DNA of 64,000 nt from UBA11524 sp963642705 (GTDB lineage: Bacteria > Bacillota > Clostridia > Christensenellales > Aristaeellaceae), in NCBI GenBank assembly GCA_963642705.1, contig CAVIHU010000007.1, positions 27,398-91,397 of the forward strand. The letters are read 5' to 3'. The notes under the pieces were generated by a model that saw only the letters and a list, made by a program, of their open reading frames with translations, did no database searches and was not told the origin of the DNA. Positions 37,564-46,425 of this stretch are shown in pieces (the first letter of the stretch is position 1; each line of letters starts with the position of its first letter). The translations under genes and the position numbers were made by a program.

Positions 37564-38385
37564 ATGACAGACGAACGACTCTATGTTATACTGAGCGACA
37601 TGCTCGAACAGATTTCGCGCGAGGATTATCCGCAGATTTATGATGTTATTGAGGACAGCATTTCCGAAGGGGAAGGGACGGTTCTCGATGAACCGATGGA
37701 AATTGCGGGCAGGCTGCATCATGCGGACGGCGCGAAGCAGCTGCCCGACTGCGTGGTGGATTTCCTGCTGGATGTCTACACCGATGAAATGAAGAAGGGA
37801 AACGCGGACGCAGCGTGCGACATCGGTTCGCTGTACTACACGGGACGCGGCGGCGAGCAGAGCTACGCGAAGGCGGTCAAGTATTACACCATCGCCGCAA
37901 GGGACGGTTCGCGCCAGGCGCAGGAGAATCTCGGCTATTGCTATTACTACGGCAGGAGTGTCCCGGTGGACTACGAGAAGGCGTTCCACTATTTCGCACT
38001 CGGCGCGTTCGATGGACACCTGCGTTCGCTGTATAAAATCGGCGACATGTACCGCTACGGCTATTATGTTGAGAAGAACGAGCAGGAAGCGTTTTGCATT
38101 TACCTGTCCTGCATCCGGAACATGACGCAGGAGGCTGAGCCGCTTGTCGGCGCGGACGTCCTGATGCGCATGGGCGACTGCTACTTTGAGGGCATCGGCA
38201 CGGAAAAGAACGAAGAGATGGCGATGTTCAGCTATCAGCGTGCAGAGCAGCTGTTTATGGCGCGACTGATGGAAGGCGATTTCATGATTAGGAAGTGCTA
38301 TGACCATGTTGTGACGCGTCAGGCAAAAGTCAGGGCACGCATGAAGGCAAAGCTGCCGGTGTTCGACTGGACGAAAACAAAATGA
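37564..38385 (+). CDS. Sel1/TPR-like repeat protein
   Basis: 273 residues. After an alpha-helical N-terminus, Sel1-like units follow: DAACDIGSLYYTGRGGEQSYAKAVKYY, QAQENLGYCYYYGRSVPVDYEKAFHYF, SLYKIGDMYRYGYYVEKNEQEAF and LMRMGDCYFEGIGTEKNEEMAMFSY (each split mentally at the Gly-rich turn). Such repeats bind other proteins. No signal peptide. AAGGAGG precedes ATG. It lies in the same transcript as the GH43-GH28 fusion; a functional link is not obvious. Confidence 0.85.
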   Translation: MTDERLYVILSDMLEQISREDYPQIYDVIEDSISEGEGTVLDEPMEIAGRLHHADGAKQLPDCVVDFLLDVYTDEMKKGNADAACDIGSLYYTGRGGEQSYAKAVKYYTIAARDGSRQAQENLGYCYYYGRSVPVDYEKAFHYFALGAFDGHLRSLYKIGDMYRYGYYVEKNEQEAFCIYLSCIRNMTQEAEPLVGADVLMRMGDCYFEGIGTEKNEEMAMFSYQRAEQLFMARLMEGDFMIRKCYDHVVTRQAKVRARMKAKLPVFDWTKTK

Positions 38386-38519
38386 AGGCTGATATTTAAA
38401 TAATCTGTATCGAAAAAAGGATCGGCAGGAATTTCGGTAGACGGCGGCGAATATATGTATGTTGAAAATCGGGCGGATTTTATCTGCCTTTTGATAAGAA
38501 ACGGAAAGGGGAACATCCC

Positions 38520-39290
38520 ATGACCAGTATGGAGCCGGAAAACGAAGCAATGTCTGCCGAAAAGGATGAAGTGAAGCCTGAGGAGCAGGCATCTGCGGAA
38601 CAGCTCGAGGAAGCAAAGAAGGCTGACAATGAAGAAGGCGCGGTGACCGAAAGCTATTCCGCGTGGCAGCGCTACTGGATGAAGAAGGGCTTTGTGTTCG
38701 CCCCGAAAATCAAGGTGAAGAAGCCGCTTAAGCAGAATATCATTGAATGGGTGGCTACCATCCTCGGTGCGCTGCTGCTTGTGTTTGTCATCAAGACGTT
38801 TGTGGGCGAGCCGGTTATCGTGTCGGGCAACAGCATGTATCCGACGCTGCGTGACAGCGAGATGATGATTGTCAGCAAGCTTGAATACGGTACGTCTTAC
38901 CTTTTTAATCTGCCGATCGTGCTTGGCGGCGAGCCGGAGCGCTTCGATGTGGTTGTCTGCCGCTATCCTGACCGCGGCGATACGAATTTCGTCAAGCGCA
39001 TTGTGGGTCTGCCGGGCGATACGATTCAGATTGAGGACGGCTATCTCTACGTAAACGGCGTCAAGTACACCGAAAAGTTCCTGTCCGCTCGCATGACGCG
39101 GGACTACGGCCCCTATACCGTGCCGGAAGGACATTATTTCGTCATGGGCGATAATCGCAACAATTCCAACGACAGCCGAAATTCGCAGGTTGGCGCGATT
39201 ACGCGCGATATGATTATCGGGCATGTCACCGGCGTGATCTGGCATCAGGTTCCGTCTACGCTTGATGACTGGGGACTGAAGACGGACTAA
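38520..39290 (+). CDS. lepB: Signal peptidase I
   Basis: 256 residues. Removes signal peptides from exported proteins at the outer face of the membrane. Catalytic Ser105 is in SGNSMYPTL, general base Lys159 is in FVKRIVGLPGD, and the box GDNRNNSNDSR is intact. One transmembrane helix (ATILGALLLVFVIKTFV, near residue 78-95) anchors it. The first 60 residues are an acidic cytoplasmic extension rich in Glu and Ala, longer than usual for Bacillus SipS. Confidence 0.95.
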   Translation: MTSMEPENEAMSAEKDEVKPEEQASAEQLEEAKKADNEEGAVTESYSAWQRYWMKKGFVFAPKIKVKKPLKQNIIEWVATILGALLLVFVIKTFVGEPVIVSGNSMYPTLRDSEMMIVSKLEYGTSYLFNLPIVLGGEPERFDVVVCRYPDRGDTNFVKRIVGLPGDTIQIEDGYLYVNGVKYTEKFLSARMTRDYGPYTVPEGHYFVMGDNRNNSNDSRNSQVGAITRDMIIGHVTGVIWHQVPSTLDDWGLKTD

Positions 39291-39308
39291 GAACAATTCA
39301 TCCATCAA

Positions 39309-39347
39309 ACCGGAGCCTCGGACTTGCGTCCGGTTCCGGTTTTTTTG
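39309..39347 (+). terminator. Terminator between lepB and uvrC
   Basis: ACCGGAGCC (39309-39317) pairs over 9 bp (one G-T) with GGTTCCGGT (39332-39340), followed by seven T. Confidence 0.85.
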
Positions 39348-39357
39348 TGGAGGTATT

Positions 39358-41244
39358 ATGAGCAGGATTGACTGGGGAGAAAAGCTGGAGCTGAAAATTC
39401 GCATGCTGCCCGAAAGTCCGGGATGCTACCTGATGAAGAATCAGGAGGGCGTCATCATCTATGTCGGCAAGGCGGTCAACCTGAAGAATCGTGTGCGCTC
39501 GTATTTCCGCGATACGGAGCATACGCCGAAGGTTGCGGCGATGATTTCACACATCGATGATTTTGAGATTCTGCTGTGCGAGAGCAATTTGGAGGCGCTT
39601 TGTCTTGAGTGCAACCTGATCAAACTCCATAAGCCGTATTACAACATCCTGCTCAAGGATGACAAGCATTATCCGTACCTGCGTGTCAACCTGAAGGAGC
39701 CGTTTCCGAGGCTGACGCTTGCGCGGCGCATGGAGAAGGATGGCACAAAGTATTTCGGTCCGTACATCGGCGCAACGGCGGTGCGGCAGGTTATCGATGC
39801 GGTGCGCGGTGTGTTTCCGCTGCGGACGTGCCGCAGGGAGCTGCCGCTCAAAACGCCCTGCCGGCCATGCGTAAACTACGAAATCGGCAAATGTCTTGCG
39901 CCGTGCGCCGGAAAGTGTACGGAAGAGCAGTATTGGGACATGATGGACGGCGTGCTGGCGTTTCTCGGCGGCAATTACAAGCAGGTGCTCGATGTGCTGA
40001 ATGCCGAGATGATGGACTACGCCGCAAAGATGCAGTATGAGCGTGCGGCAGTCGTACGTGACAAGATCCGCGACGTACAGGGGCTGATGGAGCGGCAGAT
40101 TGCGATTCAGACCGATCGGAGCGAGCAGGACATTATCGCGATTGCGCAGGACGGCATGGATGCGATGGTGCAGATGCTCTACGTGCGCGGCGGACGGATG
40201 GTCGGCGGCGACCATTTCACGCTGACGCAGGAAGGCAGCGAACCGCCGGGAGAGGTGCTGGCGGAGTTTATGACGCAGTACTATCAGGAAGGTAATCTGA
40301 TTCCGCGACACATCCTTGTGCAGGAACTGCCGGAGGGTATGCAGGAACAGCTGGAGCAGTGGCTGCGGCGGCAGAAGGGCGCGGCAGTGTCGCTCGTGAC
40401 ACCCAAACGCGGCGAGAAGCACGAGCTGGTGCTGCTCGCCGTGAAGAATGCAAAGGATGCGCTGGAAAAGCGCAACGCGAAAGCAAGCATCCGCGAGGAA
40501 CGCACCGTCGGCGCGGCGGAAGCGCTCGGCAAGGTGCTCGGACTGCCGAAAGCACCGCGGCGCATCGAGGGCTACGACATTTCCAACACGCAGGGCGTGC
40601 TGAGCGTAGCCAGTATGGTTGTGTTCATTGACGGCGAACCGGCGAAAAAGGAATACCGGCATTTCCGCATCAAAACGGTCGAGGGCGCGAACGATTTTGC
40701 CTCACTCAATGAGGTGCTGGGAAGGCGATTTAAGCGTGGTCTGGAGGAAAAAGCGGAACGCGAAGAGCAGGGGCTGACGGCTATTGGCGGCAAATTCTCC
40801 GATTTGCCGGATTTGGTGCTGATTGACGGCGGTCCGCAACAGCTGCGGTTCGCACGTCAGGCACTGCTGGATATGGGTGCGGATGTGGCGATGTTCGGCC
40901 TGGCGAAGAAGCAGGAGGAAATCTTCCTGCCTGACCGCGAGGAGCCGATTTGCCTGGATCACCATACGCCGGAGCTGCATCTGATTCAGCGTGTGCGTGA
41001 CGAGGCGCACCGTTTCTGCATCACGCATCATCGCGGGCTGCGCGGCAAGGCGAGCATTCACAGCCAGCTTGAGGACATTCCGGGCATCGGTCCCAAACGC
41101 CGTAAGGCACTGCTGACATCGTTCGGCTCCATGAAGGCCATTCGCGAGGCGACCTATGAGCAGCTGACGGCCGTGCCGGGCATGAATCAGGCATCTGCGC
41201 AGGCTGTGCTGAAATGGGCGGAGGGTCAACAGAATAAGGTATAA
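39358..41244 (+). CDS. uvrC: Excinuclease ABC subunit C
   Basis: 628 residues. Makes both incisions in nucleotide excision repair. GIY-YIG nuclease at the N-terminus (GCYLMKNQEGVIIYVGKAVNLKNRVRSYF region), a CRPCVNYEIGKCLAPC cysteine motif near residue 165-180, a UVR domain that binds UvrB, an RNase H-like nuclease (EGYDISNTQG, VLIDGGPQQL, HRFCITHHR), and C-terminal helix-hairpin-helix pair (IPGIGPKRRKALL, VPGMNQASAQAVL). All are in place. Confidence 0.97.
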   Translation: MSRIDWGEKLELKIRMLPESPGCYLMKNQEGVIIYVGKAVNLKNRVRSYFRDTEHTPKVAAMISHIDDFEILLCESNLEALCLECNLIKLHKPYYNILLKDDKHYPYLRVNLKEPFPRLTLARRMEKDGTKYFGPYIGATAVRQVIDAVRGVFPLRTCRRELPLKTPCRPCVNYEIGKCLAPCAGKCTEEQYWDMMDGVLAFLGGNYKQVLDVLNAEMMDYAAKMQYERAAVVRDKIRDVQGLMERQIAIQTDRSEQDIIAIAQDGMDAMVQMLYVRGGRMVGGDHFTLTQEGSEPPGEVLAEFMTQYYQEGNLIPRHILVQELPEGMQEQLEQWLRRQKGAAVSLVTPKRGEKHELVLLAVKNAKDALEKRNAKASIREERTVGAAEALGKVLGLPKAPRRIEGYDISNTQGVLSVASMVVFIDGEPAKKEYRHFRIKTVEGANDFASLNEVLGRRFKRGLEEKAEREEQGLTAIGGKFSDLPDLVLIDGGPQQLRFARQALLDMGADVAMFGLAKKQEEIFLPDREEPICLDHHTPELHLIQRVRDEAHRFCITHHRGLRGKASIHSQLEDIPGIGPKRRKALLTSFGSMKAIREATYEQLTAVPGMNQASAQAVLKWAEGQQNKV

Positions 41245-41538
41245 AGGCATAAAAACAGCGGTATGGTGACATTTGCCATCGTACCGTTGCTTTTTACCTG
41301 GAGTTGGTTGCTTGTTGAACTTTTCGATTTCCTTTCGGAGCGCTGCCTTGAAGGCGTTGATGATGATGACGGCATCTGTCACGCTGCCAATGCCGGCCGA
41401 CTGCGTTTCGAGCGCGACATCGCCGATGCCGAAGGTCTCGTTCACGATGAGCAGGTCGTCGCGTTGATTCTGCCTTTCTCGTTTTTCAGTGCACTTCCAG
41501 AAAAGATGCTCAAACGGCAAATATTTCACCAAATGAGA
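41245..41538. other. Intergenic stretch with a codon-like segment on the minus strand
   Basis: No clear gene. On the minus strand about 41,315-41,480 reads as an uninterrupted frame with the GC-biased third positions typical here (ETFGIGDVALETQSAGIGS, then an AVIIINAFKAALRKEIEKF helix), but there is no ribosome-binding site and the frame runs into uvrC without a fitting stop. It may be the remains of a small gene. Confidence 0.25.
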
Positions 41539-41567
41539 TTGTGTTTTTCGGAAAAGTAGGGTATAAT
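41539..41567 (+). promoter_or_regulatory. Promoter of the receiver-like/SPFH operon
   Basis: TTGTGT (41539-41544), 17-base spacer, TATAAT (41562-41567), 38 bases before ATG 41606. Confidence 0.75.
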
Positions 41568-41605
41568 GATAAAGCACTGATGTATTTTAGTATGGAGGCT
41601 GAAGG

Positions 41606-42406
41606 ATGTACAAGCTTTTGCTGGCAACGAATGATCCGGCAATACAGGAGTCTTTTCAGGCAGTAAAGTGGGAGAATCTGGGCTTTCGTGCACCACGCAT
41701 CGCTGAAACGGCGGCGGATGCACTGGAAAGCCTGAAGAGCCATCATGTGGACGCAATCGCCATCGGGCTGCCGAAGGAACAGGATGATCAGCTGGTAGAA
41801 GCGCTGCTGGCGCAGTACCCGATGCTGCCGATTATGGCGGTCAGCACGAAGCCCGGTATTGTTGAGGGGTACGTGGTGGAGCTTCGGCGGCTGCTCGGGC
41901 GGATTTATGCCGACGTCAGCAATGATGCCTTTACGACCGAGGATTTGCTCAAGGAATGCCGCCACGAATTTTTTCGTGCAATGATGGACGGCAAAACCGG
42001 ATCGAAGGAGGATGTGCTCCGTCAGCTTCGCCTTGTTCGCAGCAAGATGGATCCGACAAAGCCCTGCGTTGTTGCGGAGCTGGAGATCCCTGAGGATAAC
42101 GATTTCCTGCGCGGACGCTGGCAGTATGGCACGGAACGCCTCGAGGTGGCGCTGCGGAATATTTTCGGCGTCGAGGTGCACGGGCTGCGTATTCTGGCGT
42201 GCGTGCTGCCGGGAGATCGGATTGTGCTGCTTGGATGCCCGATGCTCTTCCACGAGGGTCCCAATGAGGACGAATCCATTACCGGCATTATCGCGCAGCA
42301 CGTGCAAGACAGCATCGAGCATGTAGATGAATACATGGGCATCAATCTGCGGATTACATCTGTCCGTGTGCTGCCGAATCTGGCAGCCATGGTGGATCAA
42401 CACTGA
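41606..42406 (+). CDS. Degenerate receiver-domain protein, AraC-regulator-like without a DNA-binding domain
   Basis: 266 residues. Residues 1 to about 115 have the order of strands and helices of a response-regulator receiver (YKLLLATNDPAIQESF; HHVDAIAIGLPKEQDD; PIMAVS), but the phosphoacceptor Asp is missing: the strand reads DAIAIG where a regulator has DxxxxD. The rest (about 130-260) resembles the middle part of AraC-type two-component regulators of the YesN group; the C-terminal helix-turn-helix is absent. It probably works as an unphosphorylated sensor or interaction module. It is in an operon with the SPFH/zinc-ribbon gene 24 bases downstream. Confidence 0.6.
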   Translation: MYKLLLATNDPAIQESFQAVKWENLGFRAPRIAETAADALESLKSHHVDAIAIGLPKEQDDQLVEALLAQYPMLPIMAVSTKPGIVEGYVVELRRLLGRIYADVSNDAFTTEDLLKECRHEFFRAMMDGKTGSKEDVLRQLRLVRSKMDPTKPCVVAELEIPEDNDFLRGRWQYGTERLEVALRNIFGVEVHGLRILACVLPGDRIVLLGCPMLFHEGPNEDESITGIIAQHVQDSIEHVDEYMGINLRITSVRVLPNLAAMVDQH

Positions 42407-42430
42407 GCACACAAACAAAGGAGGAACGGT

Positions 42431-43537
42431 ATGGGTATTTTTGACAGCATCGGCAACATCGTCCGCGGTCAGCTGATTGACGTGATCGAGTGGACGGACA
42501 ACTCGAACAATACGATCGTTCACAAGTACGACATGAACGGCAAGGAAATCATGATGGGTGCGCAGCTGACTGTCCGGGAGAGTCAGGTCGCAATTTTTGT
42601 CAACGAGGGCAAACTGGCGGACGTGTTTGAGCCCGGTCGCTATGAGCTTTCTACGGCGAATATGCCGATTATGACCGCGCTGCAGTCATGGAAATTCGGC
42701 TTCAACAGTCCGTTTAAGTCCGATGTGTATTTCATCAATACGAAGCAGTTTCTGGACTGCAAGTGGGGAACGACGAATCCCGTCATGATGCGCGATGCGG
42801 ATTTCGGCATGATCCGTCTGCGCGCATTCGGTGTGTATGCCTTCCGCGTGGCTGATCCGGCGGTGATGCTGCGCGAGGTGTTCGGCACGAGCAGCGAGTA
42901 CACAGTCGAGGATTGTGCAGGACAGCTCAAGCGGACGCTTGTGTCCGGACTGTCTGATGCAATTGCGGAAAGCAAGCTGCCGGCGCTCGACCTTGCGGCG
43001 AACTATGATGAAATCGGAGAGTACGCGCTCAAGACGATCAATCCGCGCATCGAGAAGCTCGGTCTGACGCTGACGTCCTTTGTGATTGAGAATATCTCAT
43101 TGCCCGAAGAGGTTGAAAAGTCCATGGACAAGCGCACCTCGATGGGTGTACTGGGCGACATGAACAAGTATACGCAGTATCAGGCAGCCGAGGCGATGCG
43201 CGAAGCGGCGAACAACTCCGGCAGTATGGCTGGCGCAGGTGTCGGCATGGGTGCAGGCATCGCAATGGGTCAGATGTTCTCCCAGGCATTCCAGCAGCAG
43301 ACTTCTCAGGCGGCGCCTGTTTCCTCCGCAGCGCCTGTTTCCTCTGCTTCGCAGGCTTCGGCTGGTGCTGTTGCGAAGGGCGGCTTCTGCGCAAGCTGCG
43401 GTCAGCAGCTGACATCAGGGGCGAAATTCTGCCCATCCTGCGGTCAGAAGCAGGAAACGTCGGATGTTTGCCCGTCCTGCGGTCAGACGGTGCAGTCCGG
43501 CGCACGGTTCTGCGCGAACTGTGGCAAGAAGCTGTAA
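42431..43537 (+). CDS. SPFH-domain protein with zinc ribbons, YdjI-like
   Basis: 368 residues. The first 290 form a virion-core/SPFH-like domain (starting MGIFDSIGNIVRGQLIDVIEW, with VRESQVAIFVNEGKLADVFEPG near residue 48), then a Gly/Ala/Met-rich linker and Gln-Ser-Ala linker, and two double-Cys ribbons: CASC/CPSC and CPSC/CANC (about 317-366). B. subtilis YdjI is the best-known relative and acts at the membrane with PspA-like and YdjG/H proteins in envelope stress; no pspA is in this window. AGGAGGAAC precedes ATG. Confidence 0.85.
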   Translation: MGIFDSIGNIVRGQLIDVIEWTDNSNNTIVHKYDMNGKEIMMGAQLTVRESQVAIFVNEGKLADVFEPGRYELSTANMPIMTALQSWKFGFNSPFKSDVYFINTKQFLDCKWGTTNPVMMRDADFGMIRLRAFGVYAFRVADPAVMLREVFGTSSEYTVEDCAGQLKRTLVSGLSDAIAESKLPALDLAANYDEIGEYALKTINPRIEKLGLTLTSFVIENISLPEEVEKSMDKRTSMGVLGDMNKYTQYQAAEAMREAANNSGSMAGAGVGMGAGIAMGQMFSQAFQQQTSQAAPVSSAAPVSSASQASAGAVAKGGFCASCGQQLTSGAKFCPSCGQKQETSDVCPSCGQTVQSGARFCANCGKKL

Positions 43538-43570
43538 TGCTTTGGCATATGCCATCCAAAAGCAATATAA

Positions 43571-43607
43571 AAGGAAGCTCTCCGGAAAACGGGGAGCTTC
43601 CTTCTTT
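43571..43607. terminator. Terminator after the SPFH gene
   Basis: AAGGAAGCTC (43571-43580) pairs with GAGCTTCCTT (43594-43603), ending in a short T run; lies between convergent genes. Confidence 0.75.
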
Positions 43608-43622
43608 GTGGTGTGGGTTTGA

Positions 43623-44351
43623 TTATTCCTCGTCATTGCGCACGAAGGGATTGACCTGCACAGGCTGCGACACCTGCGTCTCCTCGGGATGATAGACAAA
43701 CTGCACAGGCTGCGGCGGCTGAATCGGCTGAGCATCCGTCAGCGAAATGCGCGACACAGACACTTCATATGCCGTCTTGGTGATGGTCGTTCCGTCCGGC
43801 AGCTGCTTCTGGTAGGGACGGGACTGGAAACGGCCGAGCAGAGTGACTTTTTCACCAACATGGAGGCGCCCGGCATAGCGCGCGGCACGTCCCCATGTAA
43901 TGCAGGGAATATAGTCGCTCTTGCCATAGGAACGGTTGACGGCGAGCATCAGATCGGCAATTTCTCTGCCGAAAGGCGTGGTGCGATAGGACGGCTGCTT
44001 GCACAGTGAGCCGATAAGCAGCACCTGATTGGGATTTTCAATGGATTCCGGCGGAACCAGCCGCTGTGCAAAAGCAGTCAGCAGCAGATGCCCTGTGCCT
44101 TCTACCATCTTGTTGTAGCTGCGAAGCTGTCCTTCCAGTGCGATGGTGCTGCCGGTCACGAGCGGATCTCCCTCAATCAGCCGTTCGGAAACGGTAATCG
44201 GGAGCAAGTCCTCTGTGCCGGACAGGCGAGGAACGACAATTTTCGTCGTGTAGAACTTCTCGCCGAACACCTCATGACTGAACGCCGGGTCTTCCGCCAG
44301 AACACCGCAAAGATGCAGTGAGTTGTTGCTGTTGATCGATTCCATTTGCAT
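43623..44351 (-). CDS. Tandem-OB single-stranded DNA-binding-like protein
   Basis: 242 residues with two OB-fold-like halves: NSLHLCGVLAEDPAFSHEVFG opens the first and NQVLLIGSLCKQPSYRTTPFG opens the second, each followed by conserved beta strands such as LALEGQL-type and EKVTLLGRFQSRPY. The second half is close to SSB/PriB proteins. The tail is Pro/Gln-rich but ends FVRNDEE and not the canonical DDDIPF tip, so recruitment of SSB partners may differ. A second SSB for a special task is likely; the main ssb gene is not in the window. AAGGAAGG precedes ATG 44351. Confidence 0.78.
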   Translation of the reverse strand: MQMESINSNNSLHLCGVLAEDPAFSHEVFGEKFYTTKIVVPRLSGTEDLLPITVSERLIEGDPLVTGSTIALEGQLRSYNKMVEGTGHLLLTAFAQRLVPPESIENPNQVLLIGSLCKQPSYRTTPFGREIADLMLAVNRSYGKSDYIPCITWGRAARYAGRLHVGEKVTLLGRFQSRPYQKQLPDGTTITKTAYEVSVSRISLTDAQPIQPPQPVQFVYHPEETQVSQPVQVNPFVRNDEE

Positions 44352-44361
44352 TCACCCTTCC

Positions 44362-44451
44362 TTAGCAGCAGCCTTCGTAAGCCTCCTCGCCCGCGCTGAC
44401 CATTCGAAACCCATGCATGACCAGCCGCTGCCGCCCGTTATTCTTCAGCAT
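44362..44451 (-). CDS. Possible 29-residue small protein upstream of the SSB-like gene
   Basis: ATG 44451 to TAA 44362 encodes MLKNNGRQRLVMHGFRMVSA followed by GEEAYEGCC. It begins about 32 bases after the predicted transcription start and ends 10 bases ahead of the SSB-like start codon, whose ribosome-binding site overlaps the end of the ORF, so coupled translation is possible. The codons follow the GC-rich usage of the neighbours. It lacks a clear ribosome-binding site of its own. Confidence 0.4.
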   Translation of the reverse strand: MLKNNGRQRLVMHGFRMVSAGEEAYEGCC

Positions 44452-44489
44452 CACATCATAAAGTGAAGCGCTTACATTTTACCGCCCAT

Positions 44490-44498
44490 ATTATAGCA
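44490..44498 (-). promoter_or_regulatory. Extended -10 promoter of the SSB-like gene
   Basis: Minus strand TGCTATAAT (44490-44498), an extended -10 with no good -35. The stretch from 44,500 to 44,660 is AT-rich; it holds the palindrome GTTCTTGAAGAAC (44564-44576) and no gene. Confidence 0.6.
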
Positions 44499-44678
44499 TG
44501 AAATATGACGATCACCTGAATAAAATCCAAACAAATCGTGACAATGCGGAAAAAAGGAAGCCAGTTCTTGAAGAACAGTTATAATCATATCATCTTTTTT
44601 GCTTTTTGCATAGTGGGTAATTGAGCGAAAAATGAAAAAAAGAATGGAAGGAACGGCTGTTTGCTATTCCGAAATGCA

Positions 44679-44710
44679 CAAAAAACGGCATCTCCGATGG
44701 GGAGGTGCCG
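44679..44710 (-). terminator. Terminator after groEL
   Basis: Minus strand CGGCA-CCTCC ... GGAGA-TGCCG hairpin (44686-44710) followed by a run of T (44679-44685), 29 bases beyond the groEL stop. Confidence 0.85.
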
Positions 44711-44738
44711 CAGAAGGTATAAGATTGAATTTTGCGGA

Positions 44739-46385
44739 TTAATACATGCCGTTCATGCCAGCGCCGCCGGCAGGAGCCGCAGGTTCGGGAGCAGGAATGT
44801 CCGCAACGAGCGATTCGGTCGTCAGAACCATCGCTGCGACAGAGGCTGCATTCTGCAAGGCCGAACGAGTGACCTTGGTCGGGTCGATGATGCCGCGTTC
44901 AATCATGTCGCAGTATTCATCGTTCAGCGCGTCATAGCCGTAGCCGACGGCATCCTTTTCAGCGCCCTTCTTCGCGGTCTTGATGTTCTCAACGATGACG
45001 GAACCCTCGACACCGGCGTTTGCAGCGATCTGACGGAGCGGCTCTTCCAGCGCGCGCAGGATGATCTGCACACCGGTCTTGGCATCGCCGGTGTATTCGG
45101 ACAGCAACGCAGAGACCTTGTTCTGCACGCTCAGCAATGCGATTCCGCCGCCGGGGACGATGCCCTCTTCAGCCGCCGCGCGGGTTGCTGCCAAAGCGTC
45201 CTCAATGCGCAGCTTGCGCTCCTTCATCTCAACCTCGGTTGCTGCGCCGACCTGGATGACTGCAACGCCGCCGGCGAGCTTCGCCAGACGCTCCTGCAGC
45301 TTCTCACGGTCATAGTCGCTGGTGGTTTCGGCAATCTGCGCACGGATCTGACCGACGCGTGCAGCGATTTCGTCCTTGCTGCCAGCACCGTCGACGATGG
45401 TGGTGTTTTCCTTGTTGACCTTGACCTGACGTGCCTTGCCCAGCATGTCAACGGTGGCTTCCTTCAGCTCCATGCCGGTCTCGGAGGAGATGACGGTGCC
45501 GCCGGTCAGGATAGCGATATCCTGGAGCATTTCCTTGCGGCGATCGCCGAAGCCCGGCGCCTTGACCGCAACGCAGGTGAACGCGCCGCGCAGCTTGTTG
45601 ACGACGAGCGTAGAGAGCGCTTCGCCCTCGACATCCTCGGCGATGATGAGCAGCTTCTTGCCCATCTGCACAACCTGCTCCAGCAGCGGCAGAACCTCCT
45701 GAATGGCGGAGATCTTCTTATCGGTGATCAGGATCAGCGGATCATCCAGCACAGCTTCCATCTTTTCGGTGTCGGTCACCATGTAAGCGGAAGCATAGCC
45801 GCGGTCGAACTGCATGCCTTCGACGATGGTCATGCCGGTCGTCATGGTCTTGCTCTCTTCAACGGTGATAACGCCGTCAGCACCGACCGTTTCCATAGCA
45901 TCGGAAATCAGCGTGCCGATCGTTTCGTCAGCCGCAGAGTTCGCAGCGACGTTCGCAATGGCCTGCTTGCCGTTGATGGGCTGAGACAGCTCACGCAGAC
46001 CTTCAACAGCTGCATCGGTTGCCGCCGCGATGCCCTTCTTGAGCACCATGGGGTTCGCACCGGCTGCCAGGTTGCGCAGACCTTCGCGGATGATGGCCTG
46101 AGCCAGCAGGGTAGCAGTCGTGGTGCCGTCGCCTGCAACATCGTTCGTCTTAGTGGAAACTTCCTTCACAAGCTGGGCGCCCATGTTCTCGAACGGGTCT
46201 TCCAGTTCGATTTCCTTTGCGATGGTTACACCGTCGTTCGTGATGAGGGGAGAGCCGAACTTCTTGTCCAGCACAACATTGCGTCCCTTCGGACCAAGGG
46301 TAATTTTCACGGTGTCGGCCAGTGCGTTGACACCCTTCTCAAGGCTGCGGCGAGCCTGCTCGCCATACTGAATCTGCTTTGCCAT
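44739..46385 (-). CDS. groEL: Chaperonin GroEL (60 kDa)
   Basis: 548 residues from ATG 46385 (AAAGGAAGG upstream); the frame is open further upstream only through the groES region. Typical sequence: KGRNVVLDKKFGSPLITNDGVT, DVAGDGTTTATLLAQAI (ATP pocket), VEEGIVPGGGIALL and the flexible tail ending PAAPAGGAGMNGMY. Forms the double-ring folding chamber with GroES. Only GroEL of this window. Confidence 0.98.
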   Translation of the reverse strand: MAKQIQYGEQARRSLEKGVNALADTVKITLGPKGRNVVLDKKFGSPLITNDGVTIAKEIELEDPFENMGAQLVKEVSTKTNDVAGDGTTTATLLAQAIIREGLRNLAAGANPMVLKKGIAAATDAAVEGLRELSQPINGKQAIANVAANSAADETIGTLISDAMETVGADGVITVEESKTMTTGMTIVEGMQFDRGYASAYMVTDTEKMEAVLDDPLILITDKKISAIQEVLPLLEQVVQMGKKLLIIAEDVEGEALSTLVVNKLRGAFTCVAVKAPGFGDRRKEMLQDIAILTGGTVISSETGMELKEATVDMLGKARQVKVNKENTTIVDGAGSKDEIAARVGQIRAQIAETTSDYDREKLQERLAKLAGGVAVIQVGAATEVEMKERKLRIEDALAATRAAAEEGIVPGGGIALLSVQNKVSALLSEYTGDAKTGVQIILRALEEPLRQIAANAGVEGSVIVENIKTAKKGAEKDAVGYGYDALNDEYCDMIERGIIDPTKVTRSALQNAASVAAMVLTTESLVADIPAPEPAAPAGGAGMNGMY

Positions 46386-46425
46386 AAATAAGAACCTTCC
46401 TTTCAATAAAACCTGTTGGCGCTGA

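Noticed and set aside
36211..38616. Open frame of 801 codons on the minus strand
   Set aside because: Runs across the antisense of two recognisable genes (GH43-GH28 and Sel1) and their spacer; no motifs.
44661..46391. Open frame of 576 codons opposite groEL
   Set aside because: Antisense of a highly conserved gene; no family motifs.
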